Shown here piece after piece: positions 5,202 through 13,426 of a stretch of 21,377 nucleotides of DNA. The DNA comes from a virus, in the IMG/VR virus record IMGVR_UViG_3300044949_000227, positions 1 to 21,377 of that record. One strand, written 5' to 3'. The notes below the pieces were generated by a model, which saw only the letters and a program-made list of their open reading frames with translations, was not told where the DNA came from and did no database searches. Position 1 is the stretch's first letter, and every line of letters begins with the position of its first letter. The position numbers and the translations under genes were made by a program.

Positions 5202-5520
5202 ACGTAAGCCTTACTTTGACAACAACTGGCAAGAGTACAAGGACGCACCTGATGACTTCTTTGTACCGCATACCTTTGAAGAGGTAATGCACTGGAAGAT
5301 TGGTGGTTGGGAGTTACCCAGTAGTGTATGCTGTGTCATTCGTGCCACTGATCTTGATACACATAAGGTCACAGAATATGTGTATCGTAAGCATTCTGCT
5401 GCACAGAACAAGGTTAACGAGTTGATCAACACACGTAACCTTGAGTTCGTAGTGTGTGATCACGAGTCTATTCACTTCCTTTCACCTGCTGACATTTCCG
5501 ATTATGATTCTGACGACTGA
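5176..5520 (+). CDS. Early hypothetical protein (114 residues)
   Basis: Starts MSNKQMSGKRKPYFDNNW; a second ATG lies five codons in (5191). The middle, VCCVIRATDLDTHKVTEYVY followed by an Ala/Asn-rich helix, suggests a small alpha/beta fold, and the end is acidic (DISDYDSDD). No known domain is recognised. The C terminus overlaps the following 43-residue frame by 17 bases. Its position before the RNA polymerase gene is typical of early host-takeover genes, but no function can be named. Confidence 0.7.
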   Translation: MSNKQMSGKRKPYFDNNWQEYKDAPDDFFVPHTFEEVMHWKIGGWELPSSVCCVIRATDLDTHKVTEYVYRKHSAAQNKVNELINTRNLEFVVCDHESIHFLSPADISDYDSDD

Positions 5521-5635
5521 AGAGTTCAACGAGTTCGCTAACCAGTATCCTGAGCTGGCGGATTGTGTTTGTCTTGATGAGGTAATTGTGTCTATTGATG
5601 AGCTTATGTTCGGTGACTACGAGGTACATAACTGA
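5504..5635 (+). CDS. 43-residue acidic protein directly before RNA polymerase
   Basis: A very short frame (MILTTEEFNEFANQYPELAD and onward) that length cut-offs miss. It ends in a TGATG overlap with the RNA polymerase ATG, so translation of it would deliver ribosomes to the polymerase start, which lacks its own clear Shine-Dalgarno sequence. It is strongly acidic. The evidence is the coupling and the absence of any other coding use of 5521-5634. The function is unknown. Confidence 0.6.
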   Translation: MILTTEEFNEFANQYPELADCVCLDEVIVSIDELMFGDYEVHN

Positions 5636-7974
5636 TGCCTACACCTGCTCAGATTGATGAACAGGTGCAGCTTGAGCGTGACCAGATACGTCAAGGTCTT
5701 AAGCGATTACGGGACAACACGGACGCACTACAGCAGCGTAGCTATGCGTCCTCTACGGTGTATGGTATCGCTTCGATTGATATCCTCTTACCTATCCTTG
5801 TGAAGAGGTTGGAGGATACCAACAAGCGTATCCATGAAGGTCACAACGGTAAGGCATTCAAAGAGATTGCACATTACATCAGTGACCTAGAACCATTAGC
5901 TGCTGCTGCTATTGCACTGAAGCTTACCTTTGATAAGGTCTTCAGTTACAAGGAAGGCAGTGATCAGGTGCAATCAGTATGTGATGCAGTCGGTTCAGCT
6001 ATTGAGGCTGAATGTCAGATGCGTTACTATGAACGCTGTGCACCTGGTCTACTTGATACACTGAAGAAGAACTACTGGCACAAGTCATGTGGTACACAAC
6101 AGAAGTTAACTGTTGTACAAACATTGATGAACCGTAGTGATATCCAACAGTGGCAATCATGGGGCAGAGCTAATCGCATCAAGCTTGGTGCATGGCTGCT
6201 TGACTGTATCATTGAGGTATCTAACTGGTTCACCAAGGACCTACGCAGGGAAGGTAAACGTACTACTACGTATGTGATACCGACACCTGAGTTCATCGCT
6301 ATCAAAGATAAGGTGATGAAGGATGCTGAGTTATTTGCTCCACTTGCTTGGCCAATGTTGATTGAGCCAAACGATTGGACCAATGACAGAGCTGGTGGGT
6401 ACCTGTTGAATGAGGTGATGCGTGGTCATGATATGGTACGGAGGGGCGACAGCCGCCGTATACAGGGAGAAACACCGATCAACTTTCTGAACAAGATTCA
6501 GAAGGTTGCCTTCACTCTAAACCCTTTCATAATGGAGATTGCAGAAGAACTAGATGGATTGGAACGAGCAGTTGGTAAGTTCCTCCCTATTGTGAATCAT
6601 GAGTTACCACCTAAGCCTTATGATATTGCGGAGAATGCAGATTCTCGTAAAGCATATCGTAGAGCAGCAGCGGAAACAATGAATCTGAATGCACAAGAGT
6701 TTAAGAAATCTTGTCGCACTCGGATGACTATGGAGGCAGTGAAGAGGTTCAAGAACGTAGCTAAGTTCTACATACCTTGGAGCTTTGACTATAGAGGAAG
6801 AGCTTATCCTATTCCTGCCTTTCTTACTCCTCAAGATACAGACTTTGGAAAAAGTTTATTGATCTTTGCTGAGGGGTCTTATGTAACTCCTGAAGCTGAG
6901 GATTGGTTAGCCTTTCAAGTTGCTACAACATTTGGTCTTGACAAAGCACCAATGGCTGAGCGACTAGAATGGGCAAGGAATAACCATGAATTGTTCACAC
7001 TCATAGCAACAAATCCTGTTGGTTACTTACATCTTTGGGACAATGTAGAGGAGCCTTGGCAATTCCTTGCAGCTGTTGAAGAGTATTACCATTGTGTCGT
7101 AGTTGCCGATAGGCAGTTCACACGTCTTATGGTGGCAACTGATGCTACCTGCAGTGGTCTACAGATCCTTGCAGGATTAGCTAGGGATAAGTCCACAGCA
7201 CGTCTTGTGAATGTCTTACCTGGTGATAAGCCACAAGATGCCTATAAGGTTGTTGCGGAGGCAGCAACACCTTACTGTCCTGAATCTATCCAACCTTACA
7301 TGGATAGAAAGACAGTTAAGCGTGTCGTTATGACTGTTCCTTATAATGCTAAACCATTCTCAAATCGTGGGTACATCAGAGACGCACTTGCTGAGAAGGG
7401 TGTAGAGATTAGTAAGGAAGACCTAACCAAAACAGTTAAGGCTGTACGCAATGCAATGGATGTTGTCGTACCTGGTCCGATGGCTGTTATGAAATGGATT
7501 GAGGATGAAGTTGCTAATGCAATCAAATCTGGTAAGGAGTTCTTAGAATGGACAACGCCATCAGGGTTTGTTGTTCATCAGAAGCTCAACAAGAAGTTAG
7601 TTGTTGAGTTAGCATTACAGCTATTGGGTCGTTGTAGGATGCAAGTTGCAGTTGATGATACAGATGAGGTAGACCTCAATCATCACAAGAACGCAACAGC
7701 TCCTAACTTGATTCATAGTTTAGATGCTAGTTTGCTACACTTGAGTGTCTTACGATTTGACGCACCTATTGCTCTCATTCACGATTCTGTGCTTTGTCGT
7801 GCAACGGACATGTCCGCCCTTTCATCCATTGTACGAGAAACGTACATGCACTTGTTCGCAGAGCATGACTACCTAAAAGACTTTGCTTCACATATTGGAG
7901 CAGAGACTGAACCACCGATAGTCGGAGACCTTGAACCGGAATCCGTAATCGAATCCACCTACTTTTTCTGTTAA
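5635..7974 (+). CDS. T7-like single-subunit DNA-dependent RNA polymerase
   Basis: This is the phage transcriptase that takes over middle and late genes from host polymerase. It has 779 residues against 883 in T7. Core motifs are intact: WSFDYRGRAYPIP; motif A DATCSG with catalytic Asp503; motif B RKTVKRVVMTVPY with Lys562 and Tyr570 at the same eight-residue spacing as T7 Lys631 and Tyr639 (Tyr639 selects ribonucleotides); and motif C LIHDSV with catalytic Asp717. The end, YFFC, keeps the aromatic C terminus that T7 polymerase needs in its active centre, though with a final Cys. The start is set by a TGATG overlap and the end by a TAATG overlap with SSB. A candidate promoter for this enzyme lies within the gene at 6453. 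Confidence 0.96.
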   Translation: MPTPAQIDEQVQLERDQIRQGLKRLRDNTDALQQRSYASSTVYGIASIDILLPILVKRLEDTNKRIHEGHNGKAFKEIAHYISDLEPLAAAAIALKLTFDKVFSYKEGSDQVQSVCDAVGSAIEAECQMRYYERCAPGLLDTLKKNYWHKSCGTQQKLTVVQTLMNRSDIQQWQSWGRANRIKLGAWLLDCIIEVSNWFTKDLRREGKRTTTYVIPTPEFIAIKDKVMKDAELFAPLAWPMLIEPNDWTNDRAGGYLLNEVMRGHDMVRRGDSRRIQGETPINFLNKIQKVAFTLNPFIMEIAEELDGLERAVGKFLPIVNHELPPKPYDIAENADSRKAYRRAAAETMNLNAQEFKKSCRTRMTMEAVKRFKNVAKFYIPWSFDYRGRAYPIPAFLTPQDTDFGKSLLIFAEGSYVTPEAEDWLAFQVATTFGLDKAPMAERLEWARNNHELFTLIATNPVGYLHLWDNVEEPWQFLAAVEEYYHCVVVADRQFTRLMVATDATCSGLQILAGLARDKSTARLVNVLPGDKPQDAYKVVAEAATPYCPESIQPYMDRKTVKRVVMTVPYNAKPFSNRGYIRDALAEKGVEISKEDLTKTVKAVRNAMDVVVPGPMAVMKWIEDEVANAIKSGKEFLEWTTPSGFVVHQKLNKKLVVELALQLLGRCRMQVAVDDTDEVDLNHHKNATAPNLIHSLDASLLHLSVLRFDAPIALIHDSVLCRATDMSALSSIVRETYMHLFAEHDYLKDFASHIGAETEPPIVGDLEPESVIESTYFFC
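6453..6470 (+). promoter_or_regulatory. Candidate phage promoter inside the RNA polymerase gene
   Basis: CCGCCGTATACAGGGAGA matches 1879-1896 apart from one extra G, and its end is close to the T7 start region TATAGGGAGA. It would drive the downstream replication genes. Because it is also coding (reads SRRIQGE), conservation at protein level is an alternative explanation. Confidence 0.35.
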
Positions 7975-8540
7975 TGGCACAAACCATCCACGTTACCCAA
8001 CAGCCTGTTGTCCTCGAAGGTTACCAAGCTGTACTGAAACCCAGCAAGTTTGGGTATTCACTGTCTGCTATTGTCGATCAAGCACTTGTCGATAAGCTTG
8101 AAGATGATCGAGTTGAATCTATCAAGTGGGCAGAATCCAAACTGAAGAACCCTAAGCGTTCTACCCTGAAGCCTGAGCCTTGGGAAGAAGTGTCTGATGG
8201 GAAGTACAAAGTCAAGTTTAGCTGGAATGAAGAGACCAAGCCGCCCGTGGTTGACACTGAAGGCACAGTCATCACCGACGAGAACACACCCATCTATAGT
8301 GGGAGCACTGTTAAGCTTGCCTTCCGACAAAAGCCCTACATCCTGCGTGATGGTGTCACCTACGGTACAAGTCTTAAACTTGTCGGAGTCCAAGTGGTCA
8401 CAGTTGGCTCTGCTGCAGGTGTTGACACAGGCGACCTTGGTGAAACTGAAGTGGCAGCTCTCTTTGGTCAAACAAAGGGTTACAAAACTTCTGAACCTAA
8501 CATCACTGCTACGCCTGAAGTTGAGGAAGACGATTTCTGA
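7974..8540 (+). CDS. Single-stranded DNA-binding protein (gp2.5-like)
   Basis: It coats single-stranded DNA at the fork and recruits the polymerase and helicase. At 188 residues it is a little shorter than T7 gp2.5 (232). The body is beta-rich with many Lys/Val/Thr, and the end is an acidic tail closed by Phe (VEEDDF), the hallmark by which gp2.5 contacts its partners. It follows RNA polymerase with a one-base overlap (TAATG) and runs into endonuclease I with another (TGATG). The assignment rests on tail, length and gene order rather than on a sharp motif. Confidence 0.8.
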   Translation: MAQTIHVTQQPVVLEGYQAVLKPSKFGYSLSAIVDQALVDKLEDDRVESIKWAESKLKNPKRSTLKPEPWEEVSDGKYKVKFSWNEETKPPVVDTEGTVITDENTPIYSGSTVKLAFRQKPYILRDGVTYGTSLKLVGVQVVTVGSAAGVDTGDLGETEVAALFGQTKGYKTSEPNITATPEVEEDDF

Positions 8541-8896
8541 TGCCTAGATACCGTTCAGGTCTTGAAGAGAAGGTTGCTGATCTTCTCTCCAGCTTGAAGG
8601 TAGAGTTTGAGTACGAGTCAACGAAAGTTCCTTACATTCTTCAATGCAACTACACACCCGACTTTCTTTTACCGAATGGTGTCTTCTTAGAGACAAAGGG
8701 GCACCTAACGGAGGAAGATCGAAGGAAGATGATCGCAGTGAAGAAAGCGAATCCCGACTTAGATATTCGGTTCGTCTTTCAAGCACCCTATAACAAAATC
8801 TACAAGGGGTCTAAGACTACTTATGCGAAGTGGTGCGAAAAGCACGGCTTCCAGTACTGTTCCTTTCATTCCATCCCAATCGAATGGCTAACATGA
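8540..8896 (+). CDS. Endonuclease I, Holliday junction resolvase (gp3-like)
   Basis: It cleaves branched DNA and, in T7, helps degrade host DNA. The 118 residues cover the T7 catalytic domain. RSGLEEKV carries Glu9 (T7 Glu20), YTPDFLLPNG carries Asp41 (T7 Asp55), and ETKG carries Glu51 and Lys53 (T7 Glu65/Lys67) with the same internal spacing. DIRFVF, YKGSKTTYAKWCEKHG and IPIEWL continue the match. The N-terminal extension of the T7 enzyme is missing. It starts in a TGATG overlap with SSB. Confidence 0.93.
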   Translation: MPRYRSGLEEKVADLLSSLKVEFEYESTKVPYILQCNYTPDFLLPNGVFLETKGHLTEEDRRKMIAVKKANPDLDIRFVFQAPYNKIYKGSKTTYAKWCEKHGFQYCSFHSIPIEWLT

Positions 8897-9093
8897 CTTA
8901 CGGCACTGCTGATTTCTACGCTGAGCACTTTAGTGATCTACTGGCTGATGTACAGGCTGATGACCCTGAAACCACACAGAACCTGATCGAAGGTTTCTAC
9001 CGCGCACTTGACTCTTGGTTCGACTATCACGATGCACAGGCACGAGAATACGCAGACATCCGAAAGCGAGTTCGTCAGGCACTTACCGTGTGA
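8893..9093 (+). CDS. Small acidic hypothetical protein before primase-helicase
   Basis: 66 residues from the ATG at 8893 (MTYGTADFYAEHFSDLLADV), chosen because it makes an ATGA overlap with the endonuclease stop. An in-frame ATG at 8884 would add MAN. It is acidic and helical by eye, with a basic end (IRKRVRQALTV), and overlaps the primase start by 62 bases. No domain is recognised. It sits where T7 has gp3.5 lysozyme, but is far too short and lacks amidase Zn ligands. Confidence 0.6.
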   Translation: MTYGTADFYAEHFSDLLADVQADDPETTQNLIEGFYRALDSWFDYHDAQAREYADIRKRVRQALTV

Positions 9094-10627
9094 TAACTGC
9101 GGTTCATCTGATGCAAATTCATTGTACACAGATGGTCATACCTTTTGCTTTTCTTGTAACACCTACGGACACACTGAAGAGGATGTTGTTCACACTCACA
9201 ACAAAATGTCAATCTCCGTAAGAGGATCTGCAACGCGCTTAGGTAAGCGCAACATTTCCGAAAAGGTGTGCCAACAGTACAAGATTTATCGTGATGGTGA
9301 CCTGCTAAGGTTTCATTACTATGATGAGTCTGGTATACTGATCGGCTGTAAAACCAAGACAAAGGACAAAGATTTCTATTATGAAGGGCAACCACCTACC
9401 TGCCTCTTTGGACAACATTTGTTTCCCGCCACTGGAAAACGAGTCGTTATCACTGAAGGAGAGCTCGATGCAGCTTCATGTAGTGAGGCTATGCCGGGGT
9501 GGCCGATGGTATCTCTACCTAGCGGTGCCGCTGCGGCCAGGAAGTCGATTCAACGGGCTCTCCAATGGCTCCAGGGCTATGAGGAGGTTGTCCTGTTCTT
9601 CGACAATGACGAGGCAGGCCGTAAGGCGTCGGAGGAAGCAGCAGGGGTCCTACCACCTGGCAAGTGTAAGGTCGCCCGTCTTGAGGCGTACAAAGATGCA
9701 AGTGATGCACTCCAGGCGAATGACTCTGAGGCGATTCGTCGCGCTATTTGGGACGCGAAACCATACCGTCCGGATGGGATCGTAGACGGGAAGACACTTC
9801 TAGAGCTAGTCACTACACCCTCTCCACCTTCTGATCATGACTACCCATTCAAAGGCTTGAATAACAAGCTTCACGGGATTCGTTATGGCGAGCTGGTGAC
9901 GGTGACCGCAGGTTCAGGAATCGGGAAATCGTCCGTTTGTAGAGAGCTTGCAACACACCTCCTTCAAAAAGGTGAGCGTGTTGGCTATTTAGCTCTTGAA
10001 GAAAGCAACCGTCGAACAGCACTCGGACTGATGTCTGCTGCTGTTGGCAACTCACTACACCTTGGAGAACATGACCGATCTACCCTCACCGAAGCGTATC
10101 AGGCAACTCTTGCTAATTGGAATCTCTTTCTTTTCGACGGCTTTGGTTCTTTTGATCCTGATCTCATCTACAACCGAATTGAGTACCTGGCAGCAGGTCT
10201 TGATGCGAGGATCATCTTTCTAGATCACCTCAGCATCCTTCTTAGCGGTCTTGACGGTGATGAACGCCGCATGATCGACACCACCATGACGAAGCTCCGC
10301 TCGTTGGTTGAGCGCACTGGCATCGCCATGTTCCTTGTCTCACACCTACGCAGAACATCCAGTGACCAGAATCACGAAGAAGGAGCACGAGTCACATTGG
10401 GACAGCTTAGAGGAAGTGCAGCTATTGCACAGCTATCTGACTCAGTTATTGCGCTCGAACGTAACCAGCAGGCCACAGATGCTGGAAGTGATACGACTGT
10501 GCGAGTCCTCAAGAATCGCTATTCAGGCGAGGTTGGCGTCGCGTGTCATTTGAAGTACGACCTGTCCACTTGCAAATTCATTGAAACCGAAGCTGATGAC
10601 GACTTTGACCCAACGACAGATTTCTGA
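9032..10627 (+). CDS. Primase-helicase (gp4-like)
   Basis: It unwinds the fork as a hexamer and makes RNA primers. 531 residues (T7 566). From the N terminus: a Zn finger with CDNC (Cys20/Cys23) and CFSC (Cys39/Cys42); a TOPRIM primase core with ITEGELDAAS and LFFDNDEAG; then a RecA-like helicase with Walker A GSGIGKSS (residues 294-301), Walker B IIFLDHLS, and VSHLRR plus GSAAIAQLSDSVI. The acidic tail ends in Phe (DDDFDPTTDF), the element by which gp4 holds gp5. The frame is open to a TTG at 9008; the ATG at 9032 is preferred. The start lies within the previous gene. Confidence 0.95.
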   Translation: MHRHENTQTSESEFVRHLPCDNCGSSDANSLYTDGHTFCFSCNTYGHTEEDVVHTHNKMSISVRGSATRLGKRNISEKVCQQYKIYRDGDLLRFHYYDESGILIGCKTKTKDKDFYYEGQPPTCLFGQHLFPATGKRVVITEGELDAASCSEAMPGWPMVSLPSGAAAARKSIQRALQWLQGYEEVVLFFDNDEAGRKASEEAAGVLPPGKCKVARLEAYKDASDALQANDSEAIRRAIWDAKPYRPDGIVDGKTLLELVTTPSPPSDHDYPFKGLNNKLHGIRYGELVTVTAGSGIGKSSVCRELATHLLQKGERVGYLALEESNRRTALGLMSAAVGNSLHLGEHDRSTLTEAYQATLANWNLFLFDGFGSFDPDLIYNRIEYLAAGLDARIIFLDHLSILLSGLDGDERRMIDTTMTKLRSLVERTGIAMFLVSHLRRTSSDQNHEEGARVTLGQLRGSAAIAQLSDSVIALERNQQATDAGSDTTVRVLKNRYSGEVGVACHLKYDLSTCKFIETEADDDFDPTTDF

Positions 10628-10760
10628 AGACGGATACCCAAAGTACCTTGATGCGGAGAACGATCCGTACATCTATCTCAAAGCACCCAACCCTCCCACA
10701 CCTGAGGCAATCAAGCGAGCACAGTTCGTCGATAAGACCTATCGCTGGACTGGCAAGTAA
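10596..10760 (+). CDS. 54-residue hypothetical protein between helicase and polymerase
   Basis: A short frame (MTTLTQRQISEDGYPKYLDA and onward, ending TYRWTGK) that overlaps the helicase end by 32 bases and ends in a TAATG overlap with the polymerase ATG. It contains a Pro-rich middle (KAPNPPTPEAIKRAQ). It explains the otherwise empty 130 bases between the two genes and probably couples their translation. The function is not recognised. Confidence 0.65.
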   Translation: MTTLTQRQISEDGYPKYLDAENDPYIYLKAPNPPTPEAIKRAQFVDKTYRWTGK

Positions 10761-11278
10761 TGCACCTCGTATTTGATCTCGAAACTGACGGTCTCTACGA
10801 TGATTGCACCCAAATTCACTGTCTTTGCATCCACGATCTCGATGCCAAAGAAGATCACGTCTTCAATGATCAAGGCTCTGCACAACCTATCACGAAGGGT
10901 ATCCAGCTCCTTGAAGACGCCGATGTTGTTATTGGTCATAATATTATCGGCTATGATCTTAGTGTTATCAGTAAGCTCTATCCTTGGTTTAACAAGCACG
11001 ATGGGGTTATTGATACTCTGGTTCTTAGTCGTATTTATCACGCTGACCTGCTGAAGACTGATCAGAAGAGGAACTGGAAACACATGCCTCTTCAGCTGTA
11101 CGGTCGTCACTCGCTTGAGGCTTATGGCCACAGGCTGGGTGAATACAAGGGCAGCTTCGGCAAGACCACTGACTGGAAAGAGTGGTCAGAGGAGATGGAA
11201 AATTACTGTCTCCAAGACGTACATGTGACTGTAAAACTTTGGCACCATTTCCGCAAATACCTGACTTCATCAAACTAG
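10760..11278 (+). CDS. DNA polymerase, N-terminal exonuclease part (frame ends early)
   Basis: This is the 3'-5' proofreading domain of a T7 gp5-like polymerase. The metal-binding motif FDLETDG is at residues 5-11, then VIGHNIIGYDL, IDTLVLSR, HSLEAYGHRLGE and the last motif, ENYCLQDVHVT. Homology is good to HHF (Phe164), then the frame gives eight unrelated residues and a TAG at 11276. The polymerase domain continues in the -1 frame from about 11251. One extra base in the run at 11248-11250 would join both into a 582-residue enzyme. The start makes a TAATG overlap. Confidence 0.88.
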   Translation: MHLVFDLETDGLYDDCTQIHCLCIHDLDAKEDHVFNDQGSAQPITKGIQLLEDADVVIGHNIIGYDLSVISKLYPWFNKHDGVIDTLVLSRIYHADLLKTDQKRNWKHMPLQLYGRHSLEAYGHRLGEYKGSFGKTTDWKEWSEEMENYCLQDVHVTVKLWHHFRKYLTSSN

Positions 11279-12507
11279 AGCATGATGTCGCAACAATCCT
11301 CACCAAACAGGAGATCTATGGCTGGCGATTTGCTGAAGATGCTGCACGGGAACTTGAGTCGAATCTCAGACGAGAGCTTGAAGGGCTTAGTCAGTTACTT
11401 CGCAACAGGTATCCTTACGTCGCAGACCGAGAGTTCACTCCGAAAAGAGTTAACCGAACCACAGGCTATGTAGCAGGTGCTCCACTCACAAAGCTGAAGG
11501 AGTTCAGCCCTACCAGTCGAGACCACATCGCCTGGGTAATGGAGAACCTGCACGGCTGGCAGCCTGATAAGACAACAAAAGCTGGCAAGACTGCCATCGA
11601 TGAGACTGTGCTCAAAGACATTGGGACTGAAGAAGCCCTTCAGTTCTTTCGGTGTCTTGAGCTAACCAAGCAGCTCGGTATGTTGTCTGAAGGCAAGAAT
11701 GCCTGGCTAAAGTTGGTACGTAACAATCGTATCCACCACCACTGTTCAGTTGCTACTAACACATTTCGATGCGCTCATCGTAACCCCAACCTTGCGCAGG
11801 TACCCAGTGATCTTAACTTTAGAAAGCTATTTACCGCTAGCCCTAGCCATGTCATGGTTGGTGCTGACCTCGCAGGCATTGAACTTAGAATGCTCGCACA
11901 CTACCTTGCTCGATATGATGGAGGCAGGTACGGAGACGTACTTCTCAACGGTGATATACACCAAGAGAATGCCGACAAGATTGGAATCTCTCGTCGTCTA
12001 GTAAAGACTGTAACTTATGCCTTTCTGTACGGAGCCGGTGACCAAAAGATCGGATTATCTTATGATGCGCAGTTATCACCTAAGGATGCCAAAGCTAAAG
12101 GCGTCGAGATACGCCAAGCTTACATGGATGCAATTCCTGGACTTGAGAAACTGGTTACTGCGGTTAAGTCCAAGGCGGAATCTGGTTACATTAACCTGTG
12201 TGACGGTCGCCGCTGCGCTGTTGATGGTAGCCACAAAGCCCTTAACTACCTACTCCAAGGGAGCGCGGGTATTGTAGCAAAACAATGGATGGTTCACACT
12301 CATAATGTAATCAACCAAGGTCAAATTAATGCACACCAACTAGCATTTATCCACGACGAATTGCAGTGGGAATGCTTACCAACTTATGCAGAGGATCTAA
12401 AAAATCACCTAGAGATGTGCGCTGCACTAGCTGGTGAATACTATAACCTCCGCGTTCCCATAGCTGCTGAAGGAAAGATCGGCAGTAATTGGGCTGAAGT
12501 CCACTAA
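11251..12507 (+). CDS. DNA polymerase, C-terminal polymerase part (frameshifted, no own start)
   Basis: The thumb, fingers and palm of the same family A polymerase. Numbered as one chain from 10760, it shows motif A GADLAGIELRMLAHY (Asp370), motif B RRLVKTVTYAFLYGAG and motif C IHDELQW (Asp533/Glu534). The frame is open back to a GTG at 11182, but the residues before 11251 match nothing in the family. The first ATG after the shift lies about 95 codons in, past much of the thumb. Independent translation is therefore unlikely; a sequencing or assembly indel, a real mutation, or ribosomal slippage must link the halves. The loop corresponding to the T7 thioredoxin-binding insert is much shorter than T7's 76 residues. 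Confidence 0.88.
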   Translation, partial: PQIPDFIKLEHDVATILTKQEIYGWRFAEDAARELESNLRRELEGLSQLLRNRYPYVADREFTPKRVNRTTGYVAGAPLTKLKEFSPTSRDHIAWVMENLHGWQPDKTTKAGKTAIDETVLKDIGTEEALQFFRCLELTKQLGMLSEGKNAWLKLVRNNRIHHHCSVATNTFRCAHRNPNLAQVPSDLNFRKLFTASPSHVMVGADLAGIELRMLAHYLARYDGGRYGDVLLNGDIHQENADKIGISRRLVKTVTYAFLYGAGDQKIGLSYDAQLSPKDAKAKGVEIRQAYMDAIPGLEKLVTAVKSKAESGYINLCDGRRCAVDGSHKALNYLLQGSAGIVAKQWMVHTHNVINQGQINAHQLAFIHDELQWECLPTYAEDLKNHLEMCAALAGEYYNLRVPIAAEGKIGSNWAEVH

Positions 12508-12521
12508 TCCACCCAACCGAT

Positions 12522-12659
12522 ATGGCAGTAAAATCTAAAACCTCTCTTGGTCGCGTTCAATTCGAGTCCAAGGCAAAATATAAACACACCCGTCAAGGTA
12601 ATGGCACTCGTAGTCTTCCTTCGCATGGGCGAAAGCTCAAGCGAGGACAAGGTAAGTGA
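12522..12659 (+). CDS. 45-residue basic protein, RGQG-type tail
   Basis: A tiny basic protein (MAVKSKTSLGRVQFESKAKY and onward) ending GRKLKRGQGK. The TSLGRVQFESK start and the Gly/Arg/Lys tail look like a small protein family I have seen repeatedly in cyanophages, without known function; that is recollection, not a search. It lies 14 bases after the polymerase stop, and its TGA overlaps the GTG start of the exonuclease (GTGA), so it probably couples the two. It may bind nucleic acid, judging by charge only. Confidence 0.7.
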   Translation: MAVKSKTSLGRVQFESKAKYKHTRQGNGTRSLPSHGRKLKRGQGK

Positions 12660-13426
12660 GTCTACTAATTGACTGTGATTACATTGTCTATAAATGCTGC
12701 GCCGCTACTGAAACCGAAATTGACTTCGGAGAAGATCTCATCGTCGTCACCTCCAGATTCAATGAAGCATATGACTACGTTGAACGAGAGCTCTACAACA
12801 TCGCTACCGATCTCGGATGTTTTGATGACTCTATTCTGTTCTTTTCTGATTCTGTCAACTTTCGCAAATCTCTTGACCCAGCGTATAAAGGACACCGTAA
12901 TCGAAAGAAACCGTGCGGCTACAAAAGAGTCATCAACAAACTCAAGGAAGACTACCACGTTGTTGTGATGCCTACCCTTGAAGCTGATGATGCGATGGGC
13001 ATCTACGCTACTAAAGAGCCTGGACACATCATTTGCAGCCCTGATAAGGATATGCGACAGATTCCTGGTGAGTTGTATGACTTCACCCAGGAAGTGAGTA
13101 CTATCACCCCAGAAATGGGTAAGCGCTGGCACCTAATTCAAACAATGGCTGGTGATCAAACTGATGGCTATGCAGGTGTACCTGGTATCGGAATCAAACG
13201 AGCTGCTGCACTTTTAGATGAACACGGTGATAACTGGAAGACAGTCGTAGATGCTTTTGCAGAGAAGGGTCTCGATGAGTCAGTTGCATTATTGAATGCA
13301 CGATTGGCAAAGATCCTTCAATGTGAAGACTATGACTTTTCAACTCAGCAAATCCGACCATGGCTTCCCACCTCCGCCAGTGTTGGATCTAACAATGGAG
13401 CAACAGTTCAAGATGCGTCAGATTGA
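12656..13426 (+). CDS. 5'-3' exonuclease (gp6-like, FEN family)
   Basis: It degrades host DNA and removes RNA primers. 256 residues from a GTG start in a GTGA overlap. Conserved acidic strands: LIDCDYIVYK, LFFSDSVNFR, TLEADDAMG, ICSPDKDMRQIP and AGDQTDGYAGVPGIGIKRA, the last being the helix-hairpin-helix-type region typical of flap/5' nucleases. T7 gp6 is longer (300). The final 30 codons overlap the NblA-like gene in another frame, and the tail is low in complexity (TSASVGSNNGATVQDASD), so the end may be evolving under constraint from the overlapping gene. Confidence 0.9.
   Translation: MSLLIDCDYIVYKCCAATETEIDFGEDLIVVTSRFNEAYDYVERELYNIATDLGCFDDSILFFSDSVNFRKSLDPAYKGHRNRKKPCGYKRVINKLKEDYHVVVMPTLEADDAMGIYATKEPGHIICSPDKDMRQIPGELYDFTQEVSTITPEMGKRWHLIQTMAGDQTDGYAGVPGIGIKRAAALLDEHGDNWKTVVDAFAEKGLDESVALLNARLAKILQCEDYDFSTQQIRPWLPTSASVGSNNGATVQDASD

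Noticed and set aside
8197-8547. Second open frame inside the SSB gene
   Set aside because: It is Ser/Leu/Lys-rich, typical of an out-of-frame read, and SSB in the other frame has the correct tail and overlaps.
8830-8892. Upstream starts for the small gene before primase
   Set aside because: The GTG at 8830 lies far inside the endonuclease gene and adds unlikely residues. The ATG at 8893 gives the ATGA junction typical of this operon; 8884 remains possible.
11230-11250. Classical programmed -1 frameshift site in the DNA polymerase
   Set aside because: AAAACTT allows slippage of the P-site tRNA only; it does not fit X-XXY-YYZ in the reading frame, and no obvious stimulatory hairpin follows. 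An indel remains the simpler reading.
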